A DNA stretch of 64,000 bases from Bin5 sp965221145 (GTDB lineage Bacteria; Chloroflexota; Anaerolineae; Caldilineales; Caldilineaceae). The position numbers and the translations under genes are program-made. The DNA lies in contig OZ244877.1 of NCBI GenBank assembly GCA_965221145.1, forward strand, positions 3,968,001 through 4,032,000, written 5' to 3'. Below the pieces are notes generated by a model that was given only the letters and a program-made list of their open reading frames with translations, made no database searches and was not told where the DNA came from. Every line of letters begins with the position of its first letter. Position 1 is the first letter of the stretch. This document shows, piece after piece, positions 40,586 through 50,255 of the stretch.

Positions 40586-42055
40586 ATGATTCCGGCCCGA
40601 AGTCCTGAATATCTCTCTGGCATGGTGCGGGAATTGCGCCGCCTGCCGAGCGAAACTGAATGGGTAGAATTCAAGGGCAATAATGATAATCCGGAAACTA
40701 TCGGCAGAAATGTCTCTGCTCTGGCGAACGGGGCAGCCATCAACGGAAAGACGTCCGCCTCGGCCATTTGGGGGATAGAGGACGAAGCGCATGCCATTGT
40801 TGGAACTACCTTTGTTCCGTCAACCGCAAGAAAGGGCAACGAACCGCTGGAGACCTGGCTGTACAGTCTGATAAGCCCGCGCATTGAGTTTCGTTTCAAC
40901 GAAATCGAAGTCGATGGCCAGCGGGTTGTGCTCTTGGAGGTAGAACCTGCATCGCATCAGCCTGTTGCCTTCAGTGGTGAGGAGTTTATCCGTGTAGGCG
41001 GCAGCACGCGAAGGCTCAAAGACTATCCTGAAAGGGAGCGTACACTCTGGCATGTTTTCAGCCAGATTAATTTTGAGGAGCGCATGGCCGTCGAGCGGGC
41101 AAGCGACGAAGACGTTCTGCACAAACTCTACTATCCTGCCTACTTCGACCTGATTGAGAGGCCACTCCCTGACGGCCGCGCCGCAATCCTCAGCGCGCTC
41201 CAGGACGACAGGCTGATTACGCGCTGCGATGCAGGCGGCTGGAATATCACCAACTTGGGTGCTATCCTGTTTGCCCGTAATCTGCACGACTTTCGACAGA
41301 TTCAACGCAAGGCTATGCGTATCATACAGTACAGCGGCGCAGGCCGCACCGAAACGTTGAGGGAACAGGAATTTGTAGTGGGCTATGCCGTCGGATTCCC
41401 TGGAATCATCGAGTATATCATGGCGCTTGTTCCCGCAAACGAGGTAATCGAACAGACATTGCGACGGGCAGTGCCGATGTTTCCCGAAATTGCGTTACGT
41501 GAATTGATCGCAAATGCATTGATCCACCAAGACTTCAATGTCACCGGTGCCGGGCCAATGGTGGAGATTTTCGACAGCCGCATTGAAATTACCAATCCGG
41601 GCAGCCCGCTGGTCGAGACGGACCGCTTTGTGGATTCGCCGCCGCGGTCTCTCAACGAAACCTTGGCCTCCATAATGCGCCGGTTCAACTTCTGTGAAGA
41701 GCGCGGCAGTGGAATCGACAGGGTTGTTCAGCAGGCCGAGCGCTATCAACTGCCGGCGCCGCTGTTTGAGGCGCCTAACGGTTTTACAAGGACGACTCTG
41801 TTTGCCCAGAAGCCTATGAATGAAATGGACAGGACAGACCGGGTGCGGGCGTGCTACCTGCACGCGTGTTTGCGCTATGTGATGAAACTTCCCATGAACA
41901 ATGCATCGATTCGGGAACGCTTCGGCATCGCCGAAAAGAGCGCGTCCCAAGCATCAAGGCTTCTCAAGGAATCTGTAGAATCAAAGTTGGTCATCATACG
42001 AGACCCCGAAGTTGGAGCCAAAAGCCGGACATATCTGCCCTACTGGGCCGGTTAG
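40586..42055 (+). CDS. AlbA_2 domain ATP-binding protein
   Basis: The 489-residue product has an N-terminal AlbA_2/Schlafen-like domain (LPSETEWVEFKGNN, ANGKTSASAIWGIEDEAHA), a central region with GGWNITNLGAILFARN, an ATPase-like segment ALRELIANALIHQDFNVTGAGPM, FDSRIEITNPGSP, and the nucleotide loop RRFNFCEERGSGIDRVVQQAE. The C-terminal ~90 residues look like a winged-helix DNA-binding tail (FGIAEKSASQASRLLKES). Proteins of this kind are transcription regulators or defence components. It starts 82 bases after the BrnA-like gene, same strand. Confidence 0.85.
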   Translation: MIPARSPEYLSGMVRELRRLPSETEWVEFKGNNDNPETIGRNVSALANGAAINGKTSASAIWGIEDEAHAIVGTTFVPSTARKGNEPLETWLYSLISPRIEFRFNEIEVDGQRVVLLEVEPASHQPVAFSGEEFIRVGGSTRRLKDYPERERTLWHVFSQINFEERMAVERASDEDVLHKLYYPAYFDLIERPLPDGRAAILSALQDDRLITRCDAGGWNITNLGAILFARNLHDFRQIQRKAMRIIQYSGAGRTETLREQEFVVGYAVGFPGIIEYIMALVPANEVIEQTLRRAVPMFPEIALRELIANALIHQDFNVTGAGPMVEIFDSRIEITNPGSPLVETDRFVDSPPRSLNETLASIMRRFNFCEERGSGIDRVVQQAERYQLPAPLFEAPNGFTRTTLFAQKPMNEMDRTDRVRACYLHACLRYVMKLPMNNASIRERFGIAEKSASQASRLLKESVESKLVIIRDPEVGAKSRTYLPYWAG

Positions 42056-42085
42056 ACCCGCAACCAGGAATATTTGTTTGACTGT

Positions 42086-42320
42086 TGTTTGACTGTTGTT
42101 TGATTGAAAGGGCTGAAATAGGCACATAAGGAAGTTTCGCTGGCTCTGTACGGGGGTTCGATAGCCAGAATTTGTTTGACGGTTGTTTGATTGAACGGCC
42201 TGAAACAGCCACATTTGGCCAGTTTCACCAGCTCTGTAGAGGGATTTGAAGTAGAAACTTGTTTGACAGTTGTTTGATTGAACGGCCTGAAACAGCCACA
42301 AATGGCAGTTTTCTACCTCT
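42086..42320 (+). repeat. 87-bp tandem repeat, two full units and a partial third
   Basis: Units start at 42086, 42173 and 42260, each with TGTTTGACNGTTGTTTGATTG. The period is exactly 87, or 29 codons. The inter-unit segments are also similar, so this is a tandem repeat and not a repeat-spacer array. It fills most of the 298-bp gap between the AlbA gene and the DUF1638 gene. Confidence 0.75.
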
Positions 42321-42353
42321 CCGGGCTTTCTCTGCGGAGTAAGGAGAACGTAC

Positions 42354-42947
42354 TTGAAGATCGGCATCATAGCGTGCGGCGCGATTGTGCGGGAACTGGT
42401 CGCCATCGCCAATCGGCGCGGCTGGGACTACGAACTGACAGCCGTGCCCGCGCAACTGCATAACCGCCCCGAACGCATCGCCCCGGCAGTGGCGAAAAAA
42501 CTGGACGCCTGGGCGGGTCGTTTCGACCGCATTCTGGTCGGCTATGCCGAGTGCGGTACGGTCGGCGCGCTGGACGCGTTGCTGGCCCGCTATCCCCACG
42601 CAGTGCGCATCCCAGGCCCCCACTGTTACGAGTTCTACGCCGGCGCGCGCTTCCAGGAGCAGGCCGAACGGCAGCCCGGCACATTTTACCTGACCGATTT
42701 CCTCGCCCACCATTACGAGGGCCTCGTCATCAAATCGCTGGGTCTCGACCGCCGCCCGGAGTTGCGTGACATCTATTTCGGCAACTACGAGGAACTGCTC
42801 TATCTGCGCCAACTGCCGGATCAGGACGAGAGCGAACGCGCGCGCGCGGCGGCAGCGCGGCTGGGGCTGGCGTACAAGGAGATCGATCCCGGACTGGATA
42901 TTCTGGAAGCGCGGTTGGTCGAGATTATCGAAAGCGACGACCGGTGA
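42354..42947 (+). CDS. DUF1638-family protein
   Basis: This 197-residue protein matches the DUF1638 pattern: IGIIACGAIVRELVAI at the start, AVPAQLHNRPERIAPAV, and GYAECGTVGALDALL with a Cys-Gly pair that could bind a metal or cofactor. It has TTG as start, with AAGGAG 7 bases upstream, which fixes the start well. In other organisms DUF1638 proteins occur near corrinoid methyltransferase genes (recalled, not checked). It is followed by a metalloenzyme gene after 51 bases. Confidence 0.8.
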   Translation: MKIGIIACGAIVRELVAIANRRGWDYELTAVPAQLHNRPERIAPAVAKKLDAWAGRFDRILVGYAECGTVGALDALLARYPHAVRIPGPHCYEFYAGARFQEQAERQPGTFYLTDFLAHHYEGLVIKSLGLDRRPELRDIYFGNYEELLYLRQLPDQDESERARAAAARLGLAYKEIDPGLDILEARLVEIIESDDR

Positions 42948-42998
42948 CCAGCCAATGTTCACTGACAACCGGCTTCCGGCCACCGGACACTGACCACC

Positions 42999-43931
42999 AT
43001 GAGCCGTGTCCTTTTCCTTTTTCTTGACGGCGTTGGCCTGGGACGAGATGACCCGCAGACGAACCCGCTGGCGGCGGCCACGCTCCCCACGCTGGCAGCG
43101 CTTTTCGACGGCCATCCGCTCACCGCTTCCAGCGGGCGTTTCAGCTACGGCGACGCGCATCTGATCCCGACCGACGCCCATCTGGGTGTGCCGGGCCGTC
43201 CCCAGAGCGCCACCGGTCAGACAGCCATCCTGACCGGCGTCAACGCGCCCGCCCGTCTGGGAGAGCACTACGGCCCGCGCCCGGACCAACGCGTGCGGGA
43301 CATTCTGGACGTGGCCGGCATCTTTGCCCGGCTCCACGCAGCCGGTCATACGACCGCCTTCGTCAACGCCTACCCGCAGCCCTACTTCGACGCGGTCAAG
43401 CGGGGCAAACGCCTATTGAGCGCGATCCCCTACGCGGCCCGGCGCGGCGGTCTGCGGCTGCGAACATGGAAGGAGATGCAGACACGGCAGGCCCTGTCCG
43501 CCAACTTCACAGGCGAGGGTTGGCGCACACAACTGGGCTATCCTGATGTGCCGCTCTACTCGCCGCAGGAGGCAGGCGCGCAGTTCTGGCGCCTTGCCCA
43601 GCCGGTGCGCTTCGCCTTCTTCGAGCACTGGCTGACCGACTTCCTGGGCCACCGTCGGGATCTGCACGCAGCCATCGAGAACTTCGAACGCATCGACGGC
43701 TTCCTGGACGGATTGTTGGACGTGATGGACTGGCAGGAGACCCTCTTAATAGTCGCCAGCGATCACGGCAACTTGGAGGACTGCTCCACCCGCAAGCACA
43801 CCGAGAACGCGGCCTTGACAGTTCTCGTCGGCGCCCACAGCGACCGCTATGCGCAACGCATTCACCGGCTGGACAGTTTCGCCGATGTCATTACCGAATT
43901 CCTGGACAAAAACAAAACAGAGCATTCATAG
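42999..43931 (+). CDS. Alkaline-phosphatase-superfamily metalloenzyme (phosphomutase-like)
   Basis: The 310-residue protein has the superfamily's two-metal site motifs: Asp in FLDGVGLG at the start, SATGQTA near residue 70 (nucleophile Ser or Thr), and DHGNLED with KHTENAAL at the C-terminal half. It is shorter than independent phosphoglycerate mutase and closer to small phosphonoacetate-hydrolase- or phosphopentomutase-like members. The exact substrate is not clear. It lies between the DUF1638 and PHP genes, same strand, with gaps of 51 and 21 bases. Confidence 0.8.
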   Translation: MSRVLFLFLDGVGLGRDDPQTNPLAAATLPTLAALFDGHPLTASSGRFSYGDAHLIPTDAHLGVPGRPQSATGQTAILTGVNAPARLGEHYGPRPDQRVRDILDVAGIFARLHAAGHTTAFVNAYPQPYFDAVKRGKRLLSAIPYAARRGGLRLRTWKEMQTRQALSANFTGEGWRTQLGYPDVPLYSPQEAGAQFWRLAQPVRFAFFEHWLTDFLGHRRDLHAAIENFERIDGFLDGLLDVMDWQETLLIVASDHGNLEDCSTRKHTENAALTVLVGAHSDRYAQRIHRLDSFADVITEFLDKNKTEHS

Positions 43932-43952
43932 TTACACCAGATTGGAGGATCT

Positions 43953-44855
43953 ATGCAATCCCTGCCGTTCGCCAAGCCCGGCCGCTTCTGGAAAGGAAAT
44001 CTTCACACCCACTCGACCCGCTCGGACGGGAAGAAATCGCCGCAGGAGGTCTGCCGGCTGTATGCGCAGGCCGGCTACGATTTCATCGCCCTGACCGACC
44101 ATTTCCTGGAACAGTACAGCTTTCCCATCACCGATACGCGGCCTTTTCGTTCGGCGGAATTTACGACGATTCTGGGCGCGGAACTGCACACCGGAGCGAT
44201 CGAAAACGGCTCCGTCTGGCACATTGTGGCCGCCGGTCTGCCCACCGATTTCGCGCCCCCGGCCGCGGAGGAAAGCGGAGCGCAGATCGCGGCCAGGGCC
44301 ATGCAGGCCGGCGCATTTGTCGGCGTCGCACATCCCCACTGGTACACGCTTACCGAAGCTGACATCCATGCCCTGGGACCGGCGCACGCGGTGGAGGTCT
44401 ACAACGGCGTGGCCGCGGACACCAACGACCGCCCCGAAAGCTGGCACATTCTGGACATTCTGCTGGACAGGCGACAGCGCTACTTCGCCTATGCCGCCGA
44501 CGATGCCCACTTCACCCCCAACTACCATGATTTTCGCCGCGGCTGGGTGCAGGTGAAGGCCGAGGAGCTGTCGCCGGAGGCTCTGCTGTCCGCGCTGAAA
44601 TCCGGCGCATTCTACTCCAGCACCGGCCCGCAGATCTACGACATCACTGTTATCCCCGGTGAACGGCTCACCGTCCACTGCTCGCCCGCCGAACGCATCT
44701 TTCTGACCGGGGTCGGCAGCGCCAGCCAGCGAGCCTGGGGCAACGGCCTCACCAGCGCCGAGTTCGACCTCTCAGAATGGGACAGCCACTACTGCCGCGT
44801 AACGGTGCGGGACCGTCGGGGGGGCAGGGCCTGGTCGAATCCGATCTGGTTATGA
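43953..44855 (+). CDS. PHP-domain phosphoesterase (CehA/McbA-like)
   Basis: The 300-residue protein opens GNLHTHSTRSDG (HxH metal motif near residue 18), then FIALTDHF, GAELHTG, VAHPHWY and AYAADDAHF, the PHP metal ligands in order. It probably hydrolyses a phosphate ester in the cytoplasm. GGAGG lies 5 bases before the ATG. The gene follows the metalloenzyme gene closely; the PfkB kinase gene follows after three tandem 38-bp repeats, so the four genes may act together on a phosphorylated metabolite. Confidence 0.88.
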   Translation: MQSLPFAKPGRFWKGNLHTHSTRSDGKKSPQEVCRLYAQAGYDFIALTDHFLEQYSFPITDTRPFRSAEFTTILGAELHTGAIENGSVWHIVAAGLPTDFAPPAAEESGAQIAARAMQAGAFVGVAHPHWYTLTEADIHALGPAHAVEVYNGVAADTNDRPESWHILDILLDRRQRYFAYAADDAHFTPNYHDFRRGWVQVKAEELSPEALLSALKSGAFYSSTGPQIYDITVIPGERLTVHCSPAERIFLTGVGSASQRAWGNGLTSAEFDLSEWDSHYCRVTVRDRRGGRAWSNPIWL

Positions 44856-44858
44856 AGT

Positions 44859-44971
44859 GTTGCATGCGCTACCGCTTCGCTATATGAGCGCAAAGAGTTG
44901 CATGCGCTACCGCTTCGCTATATGGGCGCAAAGAGTTGCATGCGCTACCGCTTCGCTATATGGGCGCAAAC
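44859..44971 (+). repeat. 38-bp tandem repeat, three copies, up to a start codon
   Basis: Units begin at 44859, 44897 and 44935, each GTTGCATGCGCTACCGCTTC, then GCTATATG, (A/G)GCGC and an A-rich tail. They are the REP-like family found singly at 9167, 11399 and 34662. The last copy ends one base before the kinase ATG, so the normal ribosome-binding region has been replaced by repeat DNA. Confidence 0.85.
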
Positions 44972-45892
44972 ATGAAAGACACGCCCTTCGTCGTCGATGT
45001 GCTCTGCCTGGGCATCGCCTGTTATGATCTGATCTTCTCGGTGGATCGGCACTTCGACGCGGATGAAAAGATCAGAGCATCCGAGTTGACCGCTTGCGGC
45101 GGCGGACTGGCGGCCAATGCGGCCATGACCGTCGCCCGCCTCGGCTACTCCGTGGCCTTCGCCGGCTATCTGGGCCGGGATATGTACGGCGACAGGCACA
45201 TCGACGAACTGCGCGCGGCCGGCGTCAACACCGAACTGGTGGCCCGCGGCGAGTGGCCGACGTCCCTGTCCGCCATTCTCGTCAAGCCGGACGGCGCGCG
45301 TGCGCTCGTCAACTACGGCGGCGGTCAAGACCTGCCGGGCGAGGTGGCGTTCCGGTTGGATCGCTGCCGGCCGCGCGCAGTTCTGGTGGACGGGCATCAC
45401 CTCGCGGCCGCCGAACCGTTGATCGATTGGGCCAGCGCAGAAGGCATCCCCACTGTGCTGGACGGCGACACGGTCCATGTCGGCTCGCAAGCGTTGATGG
45501 AAAAGGTGGAGTTTCTGGTGGTGTCGGAGCATTTCGCCCAGGCCTACAGCCGCCAGGCGGATCCGACGATTGCCCTGACGCAACTGAGTCGCTGCGCGCC
45601 GTCTACCCTCATCACGCTCGGCAAACGGGGGCTTTGCTGGCACAACCGGGCGGACTGCCGGTTTGGCGCCAGCGCAGGCAGCTACCCGGCCATTGCGGTC
45701 ACTGCAGAGGACACCACCGGCGCCGGCGATGCCTTCCACGGCGCGTTCACCGCCGGTCTTGCGCGCGGGATGGAGTGGGAAGAGTTGCTGCGTTTCGCCT
45801 CTGCGGTGGGCGCGCTCTGCTGCACCAAGAAAGGCGCCCGTCTCGGCATCCCCACCGGCGCAGAGGTGGCCGCTTTTCTGGCGCGTCATTGA
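44972..45892 (+). CDS. PfkB-family sugar kinase
   Basis: The 306-residue ribokinase-type kinase has GGGLAANAAMTVARLG near residue 40 (substrate site), LDGDTVHVG, VVSEHFAQAY, and the ATP/catalytic motif DTTGAGDAFHGAF with the catalytic Asp near residue 246. It phosphorylates a sugar or nucleoside using ATP. ATG 44972 is chosen over an ATG at 44936 that would translate the 38-bp repeat; no Shine-Dalgarno sequence is clear. It is the last gene of the run that starts with DUF1638. Confidence 0.9.
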   Translation: MKDTPFVVDVLCLGIACYDLIFSVDRHFDADEKIRASELTACGGGLAANAAMTVARLGYSVAFAGYLGRDMYGDRHIDELRAAGVNTELVARGEWPTSLSAILVKPDGARALVNYGGGQDLPGEVAFRLDRCRPRAVLVDGHHLAAAEPLIDWASAEGIPTVLDGDTVHVGSQALMEKVEFLVVSEHFAQAYSRQADPTIALTQLSRCAPSTLITLGKRGLCWHNRADCRFGASAGSYPAIAVTAEDTTGAGDAFHGAFTAGLARGMEWEELLRFASAVGALCCTKKGARLGIPTGAEVAAFLARH

Positions 45893-45928
45893 CCAACATC
45901 AGCGGTTAGAGGCAAGTTGACAGGTATT

Positions 45929-45972
45929 GCAAAAGCCACTGATCCCTGGCCTGAGTGGTTCAGGGCTTTTCG
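45929..45972 (+). terminator. Probable intrinsic terminator after the PfkB kinase gene
   Basis: AAAAGCC and GGCTTTT flank an imperfect stem (CTGA/TCAG) with a loop, 37 bases after the stop codon. Confidence 0.5.
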
Positions 45973-46124
45973 TCAATTTTCGAAGTTTGTAGGCGATTTA
46001 GTTTTCTTGTATTGTATGGTAGTATCTGAATAAACGGTTTGACAGCCGTCTCTTTTGTTCAGTTCGGCGTCTCTACGTCGGACAGCGGAACAGCCCAACC
46101 GTTGCGGTTTTCGGAGGATAGATA

Positions 46125-46991
46125 ATGGCGGCAGCAGCCCCTGAACGGCAGTTCGACAACGGCGTATCCGGCGACTACCCGTCGGACCTGTATAGTCCGA
46201 CAGGGATCGGCACAGGCGCCAACGACTTTGCCAGTGTGACAGATGCGCACGTGTCCAAATTTCACGCGCAGGGCTTTCTGATCGTCGAAAACGCCTTCTC
46301 TGCGCAGGAGGTGCAGGAGAGTCTGGACGGGCTTTATCACCTGCTGTCAGGGGAAATGGAGGAGTTCGATGGCGTGCATTACGAGCGCGCTTCCACGGGG
46401 ATAGTGGTTGAAAATCTGTCCCCGGAGCAGAAGCAGGATTATGTGCGCAAATTTATGCACTTCATCAACTACGACGACCGCCTGTACAGTCTGGCCCATC
46501 ACCCGCAGTTGTTGGCGCTCGTTCAACGCCTCATCGGTGATACACCGGTCTTGTTCCAGGATATGGCGCTGCTCAAGCCGCCGCGGATGGGCCGGGAAAA
46601 GCCCTGGCATCAGGATCACGCCTATTTTCGGATCGAGTTGGAGGCAAAGGTCGTGGGCTGCTGGATTGCCCTGGATGAGGCCACGGTCGAAAACGGCTGC
46701 ATGGTCATTGCGCCGGGCAGCCATCTGAGAGGGCCGGTGGTGCATTTTCAAAGACGAGATTGGCAGATCTGTGACACGGACGTGGACAACAGCGGCGCGC
46801 TGGCCGTGCCGCTGAAACCGGGCGGGATGCTGATCTTCCAGAGTCTGCTCCACCACGGGACACCGCCCAACTGTTCCGCGCTGCGCCGCCGGGCGCTTCA
46901 GTTCCACTACCGGCCGCAGAGCGCGCCTCTCACCAGCCAGGAAGAGCGGCTGGTGCTTTTCGGCGGCGAAGGGTTGGACGCCCAGTGTTGA
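46125..46991 (+). CDS. PhyH-family Fe(II)/2-oxoglutarate dioxygenase 2
   Basis: The 288-residue dioxygenase has the iron motif His162-x-Asp164 in PWHQDHAYF, a distal His at 243/244 in LLHHGTPPN, and RRRALQFHY, which would bind 2-oxoglutarate. An N-terminal extension of ~35 residues precedes the fold. GGAGG lies 7 bases upstream. It is closer to the ectoine-hydroxylase-like branch in outline than the PhyH gene at 27.3 kb, but the substrate is not identifiable. Confidence 0.9.
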   Translation: MAAAAPERQFDNGVSGDYPSDLYSPTGIGTGANDFASVTDAHVSKFHAQGFLIVENAFSAQEVQESLDGLYHLLSGEMEEFDGVHYERASTGIVVENLSPEQKQDYVRKFMHFINYDDRLYSLAHHPQLLALVQRLIGDTPVLFQDMALLKPPRMGREKPWHQDHAYFRIELEAKVVGCWIALDEATVENGCMVIAPGSHLRGPVVHFQRRDWQICDTDVDNSGALAVPLKPGGMLIFQSLLHHGTPPNCSALRRRALQFHYRPQSAPLTSQEERLVLFGGEGLDAQC

Positions 46992-47524
<533 letters not shown>

Positions 47525-48820
47525 ATGCACCTGGCTTGCCCCGAATGCGGCGCTCCGGTAGAAATTACCTCGTCGATCACAAATTGCCCTGCCTGTGACG
47601 CAAATGTAGCCTCACACTATACACCGGCGGAGATGACCCGCACGGTCTATAATCGCGCCCTCGAACATTACTCGATGGGGAATGAGGTGGCCGCGCTGGA
47701 AAGGATTCATCAGGGCATTGAGTTGCTGGACGCGCCCGAATTGCACCTGCTGGCGGCTCTCATCTTTCGCAAACGGGGCGAATTCAAGGAGATGCGAGAA
47801 CACGTGGCCGCCATCCCCGCGGATGACGTCCTGCGCGGCGAGGGCGAATGGCTGCTGCGGTCGCATCAGGAACAGTTACAGCTGGGACGGCGGGAAGAGG
47901 CCCGCAAACGGGGCCGAGCCAAAGGCACGCAACTTGCCGTGGGCAAAGCGAATCGGCAGTTCAGCACTGAGTATTACCCGGCCCCGTTGGATGAAAAACA
48001 GGGCGCTAAGAAGGGCATCCTCAATGTGAGCCGCAATCGCCTCCCCTGGGCCATTCCCATCGCCGTGGTGCTGTTGGGCGTCATCTTGTTCACGCAGGGC
48101 GCGGGCGATACGCTGCTGACGACGCTGCGGCAACTGCGTACAGCACCGGACGACTTGAACTCGGTCTACTCCTCTTTCACCCAAGATGAACCGGTCGTGG
48201 AGACGGGAGCGGCCATCGCGCCCGACACCGGCGCGCAACCCGGCGCCGCCGCCATTGAAGACACGCCGACGCCCGCGCCGGAGGAGCCTACCGCGCCCCC
48301 CGCCCCAACGTCGGAGCCGACGCAGGTCCCCTCACCGACGCCCGCGGAGGCAGAGAGCGATTCCCCTGACGTGGCCGCGACGATTGTCGCTGCGGCACGC
48401 GCGCAAGCCTTCGATCTGACCACCTTCCTGAATGAACGGGTCCGTCCCGACCTGGCCGCGCTTGGGATTCATGCCTCGTGGGCCCCCGGGGCGCCCCCCG
48501 GCGAACTGATTTTGCAGGGAACCGTGACGCTGACATCGGACCAGATCGAGTTATTGGAACTGGCGACGGAGATCGAAGGCGTTACGTCAATCAACCATGA
48601 CGCGCTGGTGGTGGATCTGCCGGAGACATACCTCGTCCGGGAGGGCGAAAACCTGCGGCACATCGCCTATCGGTTGTACGGAGACTCAGCCCGCTGGACT
48701 GAGATCTACGATGCCAACCAGGATTTAATCGGCGAGGAACCCAATAATCTTTGGGTCGGCCTGTCGCTGACTGTACCCCAGGAGGAGGAGGAACCCCAGG
48801 AGGAACAGAGCCAGCCATGA
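47525..48820 (+). CDS. Zinc-ribbon / single-pass membrane / LysM protein
   Basis: The 431-residue protein is layered. A zinc ribbon at the N-terminus is built of CPECG and CPACD (residues 5-26). A helical repeat-like segment follows (~30-135, like a TPR scaffold). A membrane segment lies near 178-195 (PWAIPIAVVLLGVILFTQG), then a long Pro/Thr/Glu-rich linker (PTPAPEEPTAPPAP), a BON-like ~70-residue domain, and a C-terminal LysM domain (YLVREGENLRHIAYRLYGDSARWTEIYDAN). It likely links the cytoplasm with the cell wall. Function unknown; similar layouts exist in Chloroflexota as far as I recall. Confidence 0.75.
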   Translation: MHLACPECGAPVEITSSITNCPACDANVASHYTPAEMTRTVYNRALEHYSMGNEVAALERIHQGIELLDAPELHLLAALIFRKRGEFKEMREHVAAIPADDVLRGEGEWLLRSHQEQLQLGRREEARKRGRAKGTQLAVGKANRQFSTEYYPAPLDEKQGAKKGILNVSRNRLPWAIPIAVVLLGVILFTQGAGDTLLTTLRQLRTAPDDLNSVYSSFTQDEPVVETGAAIAPDTGAQPGAAAIEDTPTPAPEEPTAPPAPTSEPTQVPSPTPAEAESDSPDVAATIVAAARAQAFDLTTFLNERVRPDLAALGIHASWAPGAPPGELILQGTVTLTSDQIELLELATEIEGVTSINHDALVVDLPETYLVREGENLRHIAYRLYGDSARWTEIYDANQDLIGEEPNNLWVGLSLTVPQEEEEPQEEQSQP

Positions 48821-48992
48821 GCCGCGTCCCGGCACGCCCGCCCCAGGCGACTCACCGGCGCCAAACCCCATCCGCAACACCACTGCCGCATCGCCATTGA
48901 CGACCGAGGATTTTCCGTAGCAACGGCGCCGCGACCTGCCACACTACGCAGGGCGCGGAGGGAAAACCGAGCAGGCAGCGGCAGAAGAACCC

Positions 48993-50216
48993 ATGAAAAC
49001 AGGCTCAATCGACAGACGGCTGCTGACAATTCTGCTGGTCGTCTTTGTGCAGATGCTGGGCGCGTCTCTGATCCTGCCTGTCCTGCCGCTGTATGCGCAG
49101 CGGGAGTTTCAGATGTCGGCGGAGATGATCACGCTGCTCACCTCCGCCTTCTTCGCCGCCCAATTCCTCGCCGGCCCCTACATCGGCCGCCTGTCCGATC
49201 ACTACGGACGAATTCCGGTGCTGATCATCAGCCAGATCGGGACGGTCATCAGCTTTGTGATGCTGGCCTTTGCGCCCAACTTCGGCTGGCTGTTCTTTGC
49301 CCGCATCCTGGATGGCGTCACCGGCGGCAACATCATCGTCGCCCAAGCCTACATAACCGACATCACGCCGCGGGAAAAGCGCACCGAGAGTCTGGGCTAC
49401 ATCTACGCCGTCTTTGGCCTGGGCTTCATCTTTGGCCCGGCGTTAGGAGGCGTGCTGGCCGCGGCCTACGGCCCAACAGTGCCGTTCCTGGTGGCGGCAG
49501 TGGCGGCCGCGGCCGTCGTCCTGCTCACCTGGTACGCGCTGGATGAGACGCTCTCGGCGGAAGAGCGGCGGCGCGCCCGCGCCCGACGCGCCGGCAGCCT
49601 CACGGTCGGCAGCGCGCTGCGCCATCTTCCGCTGATGACGATTCTCCTGATCGCGTTTTTCGGTCAGTTCGCCCTGGGACTGTTGCAGGCCACATTTGCG
49701 CTCTACGGCGAGGCGGTGCTGTTCCTGGGCGAGAGCCGCGAGGTGACCGATATCGGCATCGGCCTGTTGTTGACCGTTGTCGGAGCATCCCAGCTGTTCA
49801 CGCAGACGTTCCTGCTGCGGCGGCTGGCGCAACGCTACAGTGAAGGCCAGCTTGTGGTCGCGGGCAGCCTCTTGCGCGTGATAGGCATGATGATCTACGC
49901 GCTCGTCACGACGCCGTGGTTCGCGGCATTCGGCTCGCTTTTCTTCGCCGTCGGTTTTGGGATTGCCGGCCCGCCTCTCCAATCCTTGTCCACGTCTCTT
50001 GTGGATAAGCAGGATCGCGGCGGCGTGCTGGGCATGTTTCAGTCGAGCGTCAATCTATCCACCATCATCAGCACAGCCATCGCCGGCGTTCTCTTTATCC
50101 AGGGGCCGACGGTGCCGTACTGGGTCGGCGCGGCCATGTCATTGGCGGTGGCGCTTGCGATCATGGGCGTTATGAAGAGGATGCCGACTCAGCGCGTCCG
50201 AACGTCAGAGGCGTAA
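48993..50216 (+). CDS. Major facilitator superfamily transporter
   Basis: The 407-residue protein has twelve likely membrane helices. The first loop has GRLSDHYGRIPVLI, the MFS signature between helices 2 and 3, and GNIIVAQAYITDITPREKRTE lies between helices 4 and 5. This pattern fits drug or metabolite proton antiporters (DHA1-like). A short basic cytosolic loop at residues ~190-210 divides the two halves. The substrate is unknown. The UxaA-type gene starts 40 bases downstream on the same strand, so it may import or export that enzyme's substrate. Confidence 0.9.
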   Translation: MKTGSIDRRLLTILLVVFVQMLGASLILPVLPLYAQREFQMSAEMITLLTSAFFAAQFLAGPYIGRLSDHYGRIPVLIISQIGTVISFVMLAFAPNFGWLFFARILDGVTGGNIIVAQAYITDITPREKRTESLGYIYAVFGLGFIFGPALGGVLAAAYGPTVPFLVAAVAAAAVVLLTWYALDETLSAEERRRARARRAGSLTVGSALRHLPLMTILLIAFFGQFALGLLQATFALYGEAVLFLGESREVTDIGIGLLLTVVGASQLFTQTFLLRRLAQRYSEGQLVVAGSLLRVIGMMIYALVTTPWFAAFGSLFFAVGFGIAGPPLQSLSTSLVDKQDRGGVLGMFQSSVNLSTIISTAIAGVLFIQGPTVPYWVGAAMSLAVALAIMGVMKRMPTQRVRTSEA

Positions 50217-50255
50217 CACGTCACCTGGCAAACGCATTTCGCTAAACGGGGAACC

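Noticed and set aside
42140..42170. tRNA-like GGGGGTTCGATAGCC segment
   Set aside because: No acceptor, D or anticodon arms can be formed; it is part of the 87-bp repeat.
42086..42320. CRISPR array
   Set aside because: Only three units, and the segments between repeats are similar to each other, so it is a tandem repeat; no cas genes nearby.
41981..42412. Minus-strand protein with 29-residue repeats
   Set aside because: The periodicity comes from the 87-bp DNA repeat; no ribosome-binding site or recognisable fold.
44859..44971. Short CRISPR-like array
   Set aside because: The 38-bp units are contiguous with no spacers and match single REP-like copies elsewhere.
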